Positions 17,999-26,538 of a DNA stretch of 64,000 bases are shown here, piece by piece. The notes under the pieces were generated by a model. It did not search any database. It was given only the letters and a program-made list of their open reading frames with translations, and was not told the DNA's origin. Position numbers and translations under genes: made by a program. The stretch comes from Paraburkholderia rhynchosiae (GTDB lineage Bacteria > Pseudomonadota > Gammaproteobacteria > Burkholderiales > Burkholderiaceae), in contig NZ_PNXY01000015.1 in NCBI RefSeq assembly GCF_002879865.1, forward strand, positions 62,001 to 126,000. Reading direction: 5' to 3'. Positions within the stretch are counted from its first letter, which is position 1; each line of letters opens with the position of its first letter.

Positions 17999-18892
17999 TT
18001 GGCCCGTATTGTCCTGAAGATCGACGTCGACACGCTGCGCGGCACGCGTGAAGGCGTGCCGAATCTCGCGCGCATTTTCGACCGCTTCAAGGCGCGCGCC
18101 ACCTTCCTTTTCAGCCTCGGTCCCGACCACACCGGTTGGGCCATGCGCCGCGTGCTGCGCCCCGGCTTTCTACAGAAGGTGTCGCGCACGTCGGTGGTCG
18201 AACATTACGGCGTCAAGCAGTTGATGTACGGCGTGCTGCTGCCGGGGCCGGACATTGGAGCCAAGGCGTCGGCGGAAATGCGCGCGATCCACGAAGCCGG
18301 CTTCGAGTGCGGCATTCATACGTGGGATCACGTGTACTGGCAGGACAACGTGCGCTCGAAAGATCGTGCGTGGACCGCGGCGCAAATGCAGAAAAGCCAC
18401 GACCGTTTCGTCGAAATTTTCGGCGGGCCGCCGCTCACGCATGGCGCGGCCGGCTGGCAGATGAACGGGCATGCGTTCGAGCAGATCGACGCGTGGGGCA
18501 TGCACTACGCGTCCGATGGCCGCGGCCACTCGCCGTATCTGCCGGTCGTCGACGGCAAAACGCTCGCGCATGTGCAGATGCCCACTACGCTGCCCACGCT
18601 CGACGAAGTGCTCGGCGTCGACGGCGTGGACGAGCGGAACGTAGCCGCCTTCATGCTGAAGCACACCGAAAACAATCCGCACGATCAGGTGTTCACGCTG
18701 CATGCGGAACTCGAAGGACAGAAGCTCGCGCCGATCTTCGAACAATTGCTGGAAGGCTGGCGCGCACAAGGCCACACGTTCGCGACAATGGGCGACTACT
18801 ACGTCACGCTGGACCGCGGCGCGCTGCCATCGTACCCTGTTACGTGGGGCGAAATTCCAGGGCGCTCCGGCGAGCTGATCGTCCAGCCCTGA
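17999..18892 (+). CDS. arnD: 4-deoxy-4-formamido-L-arabinose-phosphoundecaprenol deformylase ArnD
   Basis: 297-residue NodB-fold polysaccharide-deacetylase family enzyme that removes the formyl group after ArnC, making transfer irreversible. It starts LKIDVDTLRGTREGVPNL with the metal/catalytic Asp pair and has the metal-binding GIHTWDHVYWQD (near residue 105). The likely start is TTG at 17999, 10 bp after the previous stop with AAGGGCC as ribosome site; no ATG lies near the homology start. It is the last clear gene of the cluster. Confidence 0.92.
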   Translation: MARIVLKIDVDTLRGTREGVPNLARIFDRFKARATFLFSLGPDHTGWAMRRVLRPGFLQKVSRTSVVEHYGVKQLMYGVLLPGPDIGAKASAEMRAIHEAGFECGIHTWDHVYWQDNVRSKDRAWTAAQMQKSHDRFVEIFGGPPLTHGAAGWQMNGHAFEQIDAWGMHYASDGRGHSPYLPVVDGKTLAHVQMPTTLPTLDEVLGVDGVDERNVAAFMLKHTENNPHDQVFTLHAELEGQKLAPIFEQLLEGWRAQGHTFATMGDYYVTLDRGALPSYPVTWGEIPGRSGELIVQP

Positions 18893-19089
18893 CCGGTCAG
18901 TTGGCATGCTCAGTTGACGCACTCTGTTGACATATGCATTGAGATGCCTGGCTGCCGCCGGCCCTGACGACCCAACCGCCACGCGAGAATCTGCGCGCAC
19001 CGGTAGCCCCTCCCCCCAACTCGATGCCAGGCCGGCGCCGCCGTGTCGGATTCACACGGCGGCGCCGGCCATAACAACCGGAGAACCTC

Positions 19090-19551
19090 GTGCCCATCGC
19101 AGTCGACCAACTCATCCCCGACTTCACCGCTCCCGCTACCGGAGGCGAGATCACGCTGTCCAAACTGCGGGGCAAGAAGGTGGTGCTGTATTTTTATCCG
19201 AAGGACAACACGCCCGGCTGCACGACTGAAGGTCTGCAGTTTCGCGATCTGTATCCGAAGTTCAAAAAGGCCGGCGCGGAAATCCTCGGCGTGTCACGCG
19301 ACAGCCTGCGCTCGCATGAGAACTTCAAGGCAAAGCTCGAACTGCCCTTTCCGCTGGTTTCGGATCCGGAAGAAAAACTGTGCGCGCTCTTCAATGTCAT
19401 CAAAATGAAGAAAATGTATGGCAAAGAAGTACGGGGAATCGAACGCTCCACGTTCCTCATCGACGGTGAAGGTGTGCTGCGCCAGGAGTGGCGCGGCGTC
19501 AAAGTGCCCGGGCATGTCGACGAAATTCTGGAGGCTGTACAAGCGCTTTGA
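19090..19551 (+). CDS. bcp: Thioredoxin-dependent peroxiredoxin Bcp (PrxQ)
   Basis: 153-residue cytoplasmic thiol peroxidase reducing H2O2 and organic hydroperoxides. The AhpC/TSA fold shows LYFYPKDNTPGCTTEGLQF with the peroxidatic Cys44; a downstream conserved Cys is near residue 98. The resolving cysteine that many PrxQ proteins carry five residues after the first (CxxxxC) is replaced by Leu49 here. It therefore probably works as a 1-Cys or atypical type using another thiol. The start is GTG at 19090 after GGAGAACCTC. It is separate from the arn operon, 197 bp downstream. Confidence 0.93.
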   Translation: MPIAVDQLIPDFTAPATGGEITLSKLRGKKVVLYFYPKDNTPGCTTEGLQFRDLYPKFKKAGAEILGVSRDSLRSHENFKAKLELPFPLVSDPEEKLCALFNVIKMKKMYGKEVRGIERSTFLIDGEGVLRQEWRGVKVPGHVDEILEAVQAL

Positions 19552-19906
19552 GGCGCGTTATATTGGGTTGCAATGAGTGCCTGTCCACCCCAAATCTTTC
19601 GTCGCTGCGCCGGACTTGACGGCCGCTTTGCCCGACTTGTCGGGCCCGTCCGAGTCATCAGGCGCAACGCGAGTACCGTAGGCGAGCCGCTTGTCCCGTA
19701 CGCCGGGGCGGCGGCTTTTTTAATTGCGCGCAGCCGTTCGTTTACTCGGCCGCGCGTTTCCGTTAAGGAGCCGATCGAAGACCAGGCGAACCGGCATCTC
19801 TAGACCGAATGCGCGCCTCCGGGCGCAAACTGCGTGCGCAACATCGGCACCGGCAGAATGCGACAGGCGGCGCACGATATGTGACCCGATTATTTCGAGG
19901 GAAACC
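19552..19906. other. Intergenic region before phoH
   Basis: About 355 bp. A GC-rich stretch ending GGCGGCTTTTTT (about 19707-19720) resembles a weak plus-strand terminator for bcp, but the stem is short. Open frames here have no homology signal. A good ribosome site (CGAGGGAAACC) immediately precedes the next ATG. Confidence 0.4.
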
Positions 19907-21781
19907 ATGCCTTTGCCTACCCCCCCGAGCAAGCTCGGCAATCTCCTGCCACCTGACGAATACAAGGCCAAAGCCGCCACGCCGGCGCGCTCCGCCGCGA
20001 AGAAACAGGCTGAAGGGGAATCCGCGGAGTCGGCCGATTACGGCCGCACGAACGTCGCCACGCCAATGGCGCATGCCGCCAATGCCGCGACCACCTTGCG
20101 ACCGGTGCCGGCATCGTCGGCTGCCGCTACGGCGTCCGCAGTCGTGGGCCAGGCCGCCCAGGCGCGCGGCGCGTCGGGCTCCGGGCGCAAGACCAAGCAA
20201 ACCGCAGCGCTGCTGCAACCGGTTCCCGCTAGCCGTCCGCAAGCCGAGCCTTCCGCACCCGCTGCGGCGCCGCAGCCGGCCATCGCACGTGCGCCGAGCG
20301 CAAAGCAACCCGCGGCGACCCCACCCGCGGCCGCGCCCGCCGCACGCGGCACGACGAAAAAAGGTGGGACGGCCGGCCAGCCGGCCGACGTCCAGAAGCT
20401 CTTCGTGCTCGACACGAATGTGCTGATGCACGACCCAAGCTGCCTGTTCCGTTTCGAGGAACACGACGTCTATCTGCCTATGATGACGTTGGAAGAACTC
20501 GACAACCACAAGAAAGGCATGTCGGAAGTCGCGCGCAACGCTCGCCAGGTGAGCCGCACGCTGGACGCGCTAGTGGCGAACGCCGGCAATATGTCCGACG
20601 GCATTTCGCTCGCGCGTCTGGGCAGCCGCGAGGCGTCCGGGCGTCTGTACTTCCAGACCAAGCTCACCGCGATCGAGCCGGTCGAAGGTCTGCCGCAAGG
20701 CAAAGCCGACAACCAGATTCTCGGCGTCGTGCGCGCATTGCAGCGCGACCGGTCGGATCGTCAGGTCGTGCTGGTGTCGAAAGACATCAACATGCGCATC
20801 AAGGCGCATGCGCTGGGTCTGCCCGCCGAAGACTACTTCAACGACCAGGTGCTCGAAGACAGCGACCTGCTGTATTCGGGCATCCGCGCGTTGCCGCAAG
20901 ACTTCTGGACGAGGCACGCCAAGGGCATGGAGAGCTGGCAGGACACCAAGACTGGAACCACGTATTACCGCGTGACCGGTCCGCTGTGCCCCTCGATGCT
21001 GGTCAACGAGTTTGTGTATCTCGAGCCGCAGAACGGCGAGCCGGCGTTTCACGCGCTGGTGCGCGAGTTGAACGGCAAGACGGCGTTGCTGCAAACACTG
21101 CGCGACTACGGTCACCACAAGAACAACGTGTGGGGCATCACGGCGCGCAATCGCGAGCAGAACTTCGCACTGAACCTGTTGATGAATCCCGAGATCGACT
21201 TCGTGACGCTGCTCGGCCAGGCGGGTACCGGCAAGACGCTGGTTGCGCTCGCGGCGGGCCTCGCGCAGGTACTCGACGACAAACGCTATAACGAGATCAT
21301 CGTGACGCGTGCGACGGTGCCGGTCGGCGAAGACATCGGCTTCCTGCCCGGTACGGAAGAGGAAAAAATGCAGCCGTGGATGGGCGCATTCGACGACAAC
21401 CTCGAAGTGCTGCAGAAAACCGACGACGCCGCGGGCGAATGGGGCCGCGCCGCGACCCAGGAGTTGATCCGCTCGCGCCTGAAGATCAAGAGCATGAACT
21501 TCATGCGCGGCCGGACGTTCGTCGACAAGTATCTGATCATCGACGAGGCGCAAAATCTGACGCCGAAACAGATGAAGACGCTGGTCACGCGCGCGGGTCC
21601 GGGCACGAAGATCATCTGTCTGGGCAACATCGCGCAGATCGACACGCCTTATCTGACGGAAGGCAGTTCGGGTCTGACGTACGTTGTCGATCGCTTCAAG
21701 GGCTGGGCTCACAGCGGGCATGTGACGCTGGCGCGCGGCGAGCGTTCGCGTCTTGCGGATTACGCGTCGGAAATTCTTTAA
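19907..21781 (+). CDS. PIN-domain/PhoH fusion ATPase (PhoH2 type)
   Basis: 624-residue protein of three parts: a low-complexity Ala/Pro/Lys-rich N-terminus (about 1-165), a PIN nuclease-like domain starting FVLDTNVLMHDPS (about 167-300), and a C-terminal PhoH ATPase with Walker A GQAGTGKT (near residue 440) and Walker B YLIIDEAQNLTP. PhoH2 proteins are described in mycobacteria as sequence-specific RNA helicase-RNases; phosphate control is not established for this subgroup. The disordered N-terminus is much longer than in E. coli PhoH and looks like a lineage extension. A strong terminator follows. Confidence 0.92.
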   Translation: MPLPTPPSKLGNLLPPDEYKAKAATPARSAAKKQAEGESAESADYGRTNVATPMAHAANAATTLRPVPASSAAATASAVVGQAAQARGASGSGRKTKQTAALLQPVPASRPQAEPSAPAAAPQPAIARAPSAKQPAATPPAAAPAARGTTKKGGTAGQPADVQKLFVLDTNVLMHDPSCLFRFEEHDVYLPMMTLEELDNHKKGMSEVARNARQVSRTLDALVANAGNMSDGISLARLGSREASGRLYFQTKLTAIEPVEGLPQGKADNQILGVVRALQRDRSDRQVVLVSKDINMRIKAHALGLPAEDYFNDQVLEDSDLLYSGIRALPQDFWTRHAKGMESWQDTKTGTTYYRVTGPLCPSMLVNEFVYLEPQNGEPAFHALVRELNGKTALLQTLRDYGHHKNNVWGITARNREQNFALNLLMNPEIDFVTLLGQAGTGKTLVALAAGLAQVLDDKRYNEIIVTRATVPVGEDIGFLPGTEEEKMQPWMGAFDDNLEVLQKTDDAAGEWGRAATQELIRSRLKIKSMNFMRGRTFVDKYLIIDEAQNLTPKQMKTLVTRAGPGTKIICLGNIAQIDTPYLTEGSSGLTYVVDRFKGWAHSGHVTLARGERSRLADYASEIL

Positions 21782-21807
21782 GAAATCAGCCGCCTGGCCT
21801 TAATGCG

Positions 21808-21843
21808 AAGCCGCGCCCCGAATATCCGGGGCGCGGCTTTTTT
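21808..21843 (+). terminator. Rho-independent terminator after the PhoH gene
   Basis: Perfect 13-bp stem AAGCCGCGCCCCG with loop AATAT, then CGGGGCGCGGCTT continuing into a run of T residues. It starts 27 bp after the phoH stop. Confidence 0.95.
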
Positions 21844-21997
21844 ATTGCCACATTCATTGCCGCGGCGTCTTTGGCGAACAACACTTAGCGCATGAACTTC
21901 AAGTAATTTGTCAAGAATTCTTGCCGCTCCTTCGTTTCACCGGCTACCATCCGGACATCGTCCGTCTTTAAACGAGCGTTTACCGCTTTCCTTTTTC

Positions 21998-23221
21998 ATG
22001 CGCCGACTTGCCTTCTCGCTGCTGACCGTCCTGCTGCTCGCCGCCTGCGCCGGCGCGCCGCAAAAGACGTCGTCGCGCGGCTCGGCAAGCTCGCTCGCCG
22101 TGGCAAACGGCGCTTACCGCGCGCCGCCGCCGGGTTTTCTGAACTTCGTGGATCACAGCATCGGCCGCGAGGAAATCTCGATTCAGGCGATGAGCCTCGT
22201 CGGCGTGCCGTACCGCTGGGGCGGAAACACGCCCGATAGCGGCTTCGATTGCAGCGGCCTAGTACGCTATGTCGTCGCGCGCGCGGCTTCCGTGAACCTG
22301 CCGCGCACGACCGCCGACATGAGCGGGCGTGGCGAATCAGTGGAACCGGACGGGATCGCGCCGGGCGATCTGATTTTCTTCAACACGACCGGTCGCCCGC
22401 ACTCGCACGTGGGCATCTACGTGGGCAAGCTGCGCTTTGTCAATGCGCCGTCGACGGGTGGCACAGTGCGGCTCGATTATTTGACCAATCCGTATTGGGC
22501 AAAGCGCTTTGACGGCATCCGCCGCGTGGCCGGCCCGGCCGCGAAGCCGGCGCCGTTCGATGCGCCAAGCTATCAGGCTGCGGCGCCGCAGCAAGAAGGT
22601 GCGGCGGGACTGGCGACGGCGGCGACCGTGGCATATGCAGGCGGTCAAACTAGTGCGGCAAATGCACCACCGCCAGCGACGAAGGCAGCACCGGGCTATG
22701 CCGCAGGTGCTTCGCCGTCTCGGACACTCACTCGCGTGACAGCCGCGCCGCACGCGCCATCGACCGCTGACTCCGCTTCTGCGGCCATCGCCGTCGCGCG
22801 GACACCGCAAGCGGATCCATTTGAACCACCGCCGCCCGGTATGAGCGCGGCGCAGATTCAGGCGCGCGCAGCAGGTGCGGTGTCGCCTGTGCCAGTTGCG
22901 TCCGCTCAAGCAAGTGCCTATGACGCCAGCGGCAGCGCTTCAGCTCAACGGCAGCCCACCCCGGCCGCACGCGCGGCGATTTCGCAGGCGGCAACCTCTG
23001 GCGCACCGGACGCAATCGATGCCGCCGCCGATGCGTTCGAACCGCCACCGCCCGCTTCTGTTGCCGCACGTCAGGCGCGCCAGGCACAGCAGACGCCGCA
23101 GGCACAAGCCGACGATGGCAGCGTGCAGATCATGCGAGCCTCGACGGCCTCACGAGGCATGCCCGTGCCCTCACAAACTAGCGATGATCCGATTGCCCGT
23201 TTTGCTAATGGGAATTTTTAA
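21998..23221 (+). CDS. NlpC/P60-family cell-wall peptidase lipoprotein
   Basis: 407-residue predicted lipoprotein. The signal peptide MRRLAFSLLTVLLLAACAG has a lipobox ending at Cys17. The NlpC/P60 domain (about 45-180) has the catalytic Cys in DSGFDCSGLVRYV, His in PHSHVGIYVG and a third polar residue after it, so it should cleave peptidoglycan stem peptides in the periplasm. The remaining ~220 residues are Ala/Pro/Gln-rich and disordered, with two copies of an FEPPPP motif (DPFEPPPPGMS and DAFEPPPPASV). ATG at 21998 is chosen because the signal peptide begins there; an earlier in-frame ATG would bury it. Confidence 0.88.
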   Translation: MRRLAFSLLTVLLLAACAGAPQKTSSRGSASSLAVANGAYRAPPPGFLNFVDHSIGREEISIQAMSLVGVPYRWGGNTPDSGFDCSGLVRYVVARAASVNLPRTTADMSGRGESVEPDGIAPGDLIFFNTTGRPHSHVGIYVGKLRFVNAPSTGGTVRLDYLTNPYWAKRFDGIRRVAGPAAKPAPFDAPSYQAAAPQQEGAAGLATAATVAYAGGQTSAANAPPPATKAAPGYAAGASPSRTLTRVTAAPHAPSTADSASAAIAVARTPQADPFEPPPPGMSAAQIQARAAGAVSPVPVASAQASAYDASGSASAQRQPTPAARAAISQAATSGAPDAIDAAADAFEPPPPASVAARQARQAQQTPQAQADDGSVQIMRASTASRGMPVPSQTSDDPIARFANGNF

Positions 23222-23606
23222 CGGAAAGGTGGCTCGCTTGTGCGGCGGCAGGGAAACAGCGATTCGTGATCCGGACGCTGTTCGAAGTCAGCGCGCACGA
23301 TCTGCTGGTTGCTTGAAATGACGCGGAGCTTAACGGTGGTTTGCCGCGCAGGAACGTGCAGTGAACGTTGCGAGACTCCAACAAGGACTGCAAGGCACGC
23401 CCATCCTGATCGTCGCCGGCGACCGACAGCAGCGTGGTCCGGGCGCCAAGATTGATCGTGTTGACGACCACATTGGCCGCCCCGCCCGCCACGTGCACAT
23501 CAACCGCCTCCAACATTGCGGGACGTCTTAACGACACGCACCGGCGCTTCGATGACGCGATAGTTCGGCTCGCGAGTACTTTCTATAAGAACTTGGAGTG
23601 CGCGCA
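23222..23606 (-). pseudogene. Decayed fragment of a heptose-7-phosphate kinase (hldE/rfaE N-terminal domain)
   Basis: The minus strand carries pieces of a PfkB-family heptose kinase in different frames. One piece reads NYRVIEAPVRVVK (like RISPEAPVPVVKV); another HVAGGAANVVVNTINLGAR, then TTLLSVAGDDQDGRALQSLLE; a third, after a frameshift near 23340, reads TVKLRVISSNQQIVRADFEQ. Their order is that of the HldE/RfaE1 N-terminus. The fragment stops at the NlpC gene end, with no ATP-binding C-terminus. The longest open piece (23205-23537) is only part of it. It is a dead remnant, probably of an LPS heptose gene. Confidence 0.82.
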
Positions 23607-23869
23607 TTAAGTCGGTTCCGTTTTTATTACTTCGTTATCCTTAGTTATTAACACTGAGCACAGAAAAACCGCGCAACCCAGACGCGCACGCTTTTTCACA
23701 AATGAGACGGGCAACCGAGGCCACGCTGATGTCCCCACTCAACGAATGATGCAAATCGGACTCGTCCGACTGGCACATTCATTAATCTTCTCCGATCGCG
23801 GCTCACCGAGCACACACCGACCGCCGATCTGCTATCGTCATCGGTATTCTTCCGAAGCGGGTGGCGATA

Positions 23870-24676
23870 ATGGATCTCGGACTGAAAGAAAAAGTGGTGC
23901 TGATCACGGGCGGCAGCAAGGGAATCGGTTTTGCGTGCGCCCGGGCTTTTGCGCTGGAGGGCGCGAAGGTTGCAATCGTCTCGCGCGATCCCGCCAATCT
24001 GGCGCGCGCCTATGAACAGTTGAAACAGGAAGGTCTGCATGTGCATCGCACACGCGCAGATCTGCACGAACCGCACGGCGCCGCCGACATCGTCGAGGAA
24101 GTCAGCGCCGCCGTCGGCCCAATCGACGTGCTGGTGAACAGCGCGGGCGCGGCGCGCCGCTATGACCCCGAAACGCTCGACGCCGACGCATTCCGGGCCA
24201 CGATGGAAGCCAAGTATTTCCCCTACATCTATCCACAGCAGGAAGTGCTGCGCCGCATGGCCGAGCGCGCGAAATCGGGCCATGGCGGCGATCCGGGCGC
24301 CATCGTCAATATCATCGGTATGGGCGGGAAGATTGCGAGCGATATCCACATCGCCGGCGGCGCCGCCAACGCCGCCCTGATGCTGGCGACCGTCGGCCTC
24401 GCCCACTACTACGCGCGCTACGGCATTCGCATCAACGCGATCAATCCGGGCGCGACGCTGACCGAGCGCGTCGAAGAAGCGGTCACGCTGGAAGCAACGC
24501 AGCAGGGCATTCAGAGCGCGGAAGCGCTGGCTCGTGGGCAGGCCAAGGTGCCGCTCGGACGCTATGCGAAGCCGGAGGAAATCGCCGATGTCGCGCTGTT
24601 TCTGGCGAGCCGCCGCGCGAGCTATGTCACGGGCGCCATTGTGCCGATGGATGGAGGCAGCACGCCGCTGATCTGA
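23870..24676 (+). CDS. SDR-fold protein lacking the catalytic Ser-Tyr-Lys
   Basis: 268-residue classical short-chain dehydrogenase fold. The cofactor loop TGGSKGIGFACA (about residues 12-23) and the NSAGA motif are intact, and PGATLTERV and the C-terminal TGAIVPMDGG are as in active SDRs. At the catalytic site the usual Ser is lost (NIIGMGG) and the YxxxK position reads GGAAN (HIAGGAANAALM). It may bind NAD(P) without ordinary dehydrogenase activity, or use different chemistry. ATG at 23870 follows GGGTGGCGATA; GTG at 23861 is an alternative. It is single and divergent from pit. Confidence 0.85.
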   Translation: MDLGLKEKVVLITGGSKGIGFACARAFALEGAKVAIVSRDPANLARAYEQLKQEGLHVHRTRADLHEPHGAADIVEEVSAAVGPIDVLVNSAGAARRYDPETLDADAFRATMEAKYFPYIYPQQEVLRRMAERAKSGHGGDPGAIVNIIGMGGKIASDIHIAGGAANAALMLATVGLAHYYARYGIRINAINPGATLTERVEEAVTLEATQQGIQSAEALARGQAKVPLGRYAKPEEIADVALFLASRRASYVTGAIVPMDGGSTPLI

Positions 24677-24764
24677 TCGGCGTGCTGCTTGGGCGCTTTG
24701 AGAGCTTTGTCGTAGGGTTGTGGTCGGCTGCGGACGGTCTTTGCGTCCGCACTGCAACCGTGAC

Positions 24765-25775
24765 TTACAGCAAGCGGTGCCCGAGCCACCAGGCGGCGGC
24801 GGCGAGCGCCGCTGAGGCCGGAATCGTCAGAATCCACGCCCAGACGATGTTGCCGGCCACGCCCCAGCGCACCGCGCTCAGTTTCTGCGTCGCGCCCACG
24901 CCGACAATCGCGCCGGTAATCGTATGGGTGGTGGATACCGGAATGCCAAGCCACGAGGCCGTGAACAGCGTGATCGCCCCACCCGACTCCGCGCAAAAGC
25001 CGCCGACCGGCTTCAGCTTAGTAATTTTCTGACCCATCGTCCGGACGATTCGCCAGCCGCCAAATAAGGTGCCTACACCCATCGACAGATAGCAGCCCCC
25101 GATCACCCACAACGGCGGCGCCTCCGCGATCGACGACGCATAGCCGGTCGCGATCAGCAGCATCCAGATGATGCCGATGGTTTTCTGCGCGTCGTTACCG
25201 CCGTGGCCCAGGCTGTACAAACCGGCGGATACAAGCTGCAGGCGCCGGAACCGCCGGTCGACCTTGCTGGGCGGCGTACGGAAATAGATCCAGGACACCG
25301 CCAGCATGAAAAACGAGCCCAGCACGAAGCCAAGCAGCGGCGAAACGAAAATGAACGTCACCGTCTTCATGAGGCCGTCGAAATTGAGCGAGCCCCAGCC
25401 GGACTTGGCAAGCGCCGAGCCCACGAGCCCCCCGATCAGCGCGTGCGACGAACTCGACGGAATGCCGTAATGCCAGGTGATCACGTTCCAGCCGATCGCG
25501 CCCACCAGCGCGCCGAAAATCACGTAATGATCGACGATGTTCGGATCGATTGTGCCCTTGCCAACAGTCGCGGCCACTTTCAGGTGAAACACGAAATACG
25601 CGATGACGTTGAACGCGGCGGCGAACGCCACCGCCTGCTGGGGCTTCAGCACGCCGGTGGACACCACGGTGGCGATCGAGTTGGCCGCGTCGTGAAAGCC
25701 GTTCATGAAGTCGAAAACGAGCGCGACGGCGACCAGGCCGGCGACGACCCAGATAGCGAGTTGTATCGATTGCAT
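24765..25775 (-). CDS. pit: Low-affinity inorganic phosphate transporter Pit
   Basis: 336-residue PiT-family metal-phosphate:H+ symporter in the inner membrane. Both family signatures are present: GFHDAANSIATVVST near residue 27 and GGNDAQKTIGI near residue 195. About ten hydrophobic helices flank a short cytoplasmic loop. At 336 residues it is shorter than E. coli PitA (~500) and like the Pit proteins paired with DUF47 proteins. Its start overlaps the DUF47 stop (TAATG), so translation is coupled. A short GC hairpin at 24729-24750 follows, without a T-run. Confidence 0.95.
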   Translation of the reverse strand: MQSIQLAIWVVAGLVAVALVFDFMNGFHDAANSIATVVSTGVLKPQQAVAFAAAFNVIAYFVFHLKVAATVGKGTIDPNIVDHYVIFGALVGAIGWNVITWHYGIPSSSSHALIGGLVGSALAKSGWGSLNFDGLMKTVTFIFVSPLLGFVLGSFFMLAVSWIYFRTPPSKVDRRFRRLQLVSAGLYSLGHGGNDAQKTIGIIWMLLIATGYASSIAEAPPLWVIGGCYLSMGVGTLFGGWRIVRTMGQKITKLKPVGGFCAESGGAITLFTASWLGIPVSTTHTITGAIVGVGATQKLSAVRWGVAGNIVWAWILTIPASAALAAAAWWLGHRLL

Positions 25776-26401
25776 TATGCGTTTTCCAGCACGATGCCTT
25801 CGATGATGTTCGCTACGTCTTCACACTTGTCCGTGATCGTTTCGAGCAGTTCGTAAATAGCTTTCAGCTTGATCAGGGTCTTGACGTTGTCTTCCTCGCG
25901 GAAGAGTTTCGACATAGCCGAGCGCAGCACGCGGTCGGCCTCGGACTCGAGGCGGTCGATTTCCTCGCAGGCTTTCAGAATCTGGCTGGCCTGTTTCATA
26001 TCCGACAACAGGCTGACGGCGAACTGCACGCGCTCGGAAGTCGCCGTGCAGATGTGCGCGAGCTGGCTCGCCTCGGAGGTGACCGACTGAACGTCGTAAA
26101 GGGAAATTGCGGTGGCGACGTCCTCCATCAGATCGAGGATATCGTCCATCGTAGTGATCAGCTTATGGATCTCATCACGGTCGAGCGGCGTGATGAACGT
26201 CTTGTGCAGCAGGTCGATGGTTTCGTGGGTGAGCTTGTCGGCAGCCTTTTCGGCCTTCTGCACGTTTTGTTTGTGGGTTTCGGCGTCTTGCAGATTGTCG
26301 ATCAGCAGCTCGAGTTCGCGGCTTGCAGAGACGATGCACTGTGCGTGCGCATTGAAAATATCAAAGAACTTGCCCTCGGTGGGCATGAATCGACCGAACA
26401 T
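25775..26401 (-). CDS. DUF47 family PhoU-like regulator of Pit
   Basis: 208-residue all-helical protein related to PhoU (DUF47, formerly annotated as Pit accessory protein). It begins MFGRFMPTEGKFFDIFNAHA and carries charged amphipathic helices with the conserved TFITPLDRDEIHKLITTMDDILDLMEDV. Family members paired with pit genes modulate low-affinity phosphate uptake. It is first in the two-gene operon. Confidence 0.93.
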   Translation of the reverse strand: MFGRFMPTEGKFFDIFNAHAQCIVSASRELELLIDNLQDAETHKQNVQKAEKAADKLTHETIDLLHKTFITPLDRDEIHKLITTMDDILDLMEDVATAISLYDVQSVTSEASQLAHICTATSERVQFAVSLLSDMKQASQILKACEEIDRLESEADRVLRSAMSKLFREEDNVKTLIKLKAIYELLETITDKCEDVANIIEGIVLENA

Positions 26402-26538
26402 TGGGATCCCGAAAATTGGTCACATAATGGCTGACATAAAACCGCCATATTGTACCGTTGCGGGATCGATGTAGCACTTTGCAAAGCGCCGTTACAACGC
26501 CCGATTGCCTTGGCGCCGCTTTTTTCGCTGATTGCGCT

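Noticed and set aside
23205..23537. Short intact kinase-like gene of 110 residues
   Set aside because: Only part of the PfkB fold is present and its continuation is in other frames, so it is part of a pseudogene.
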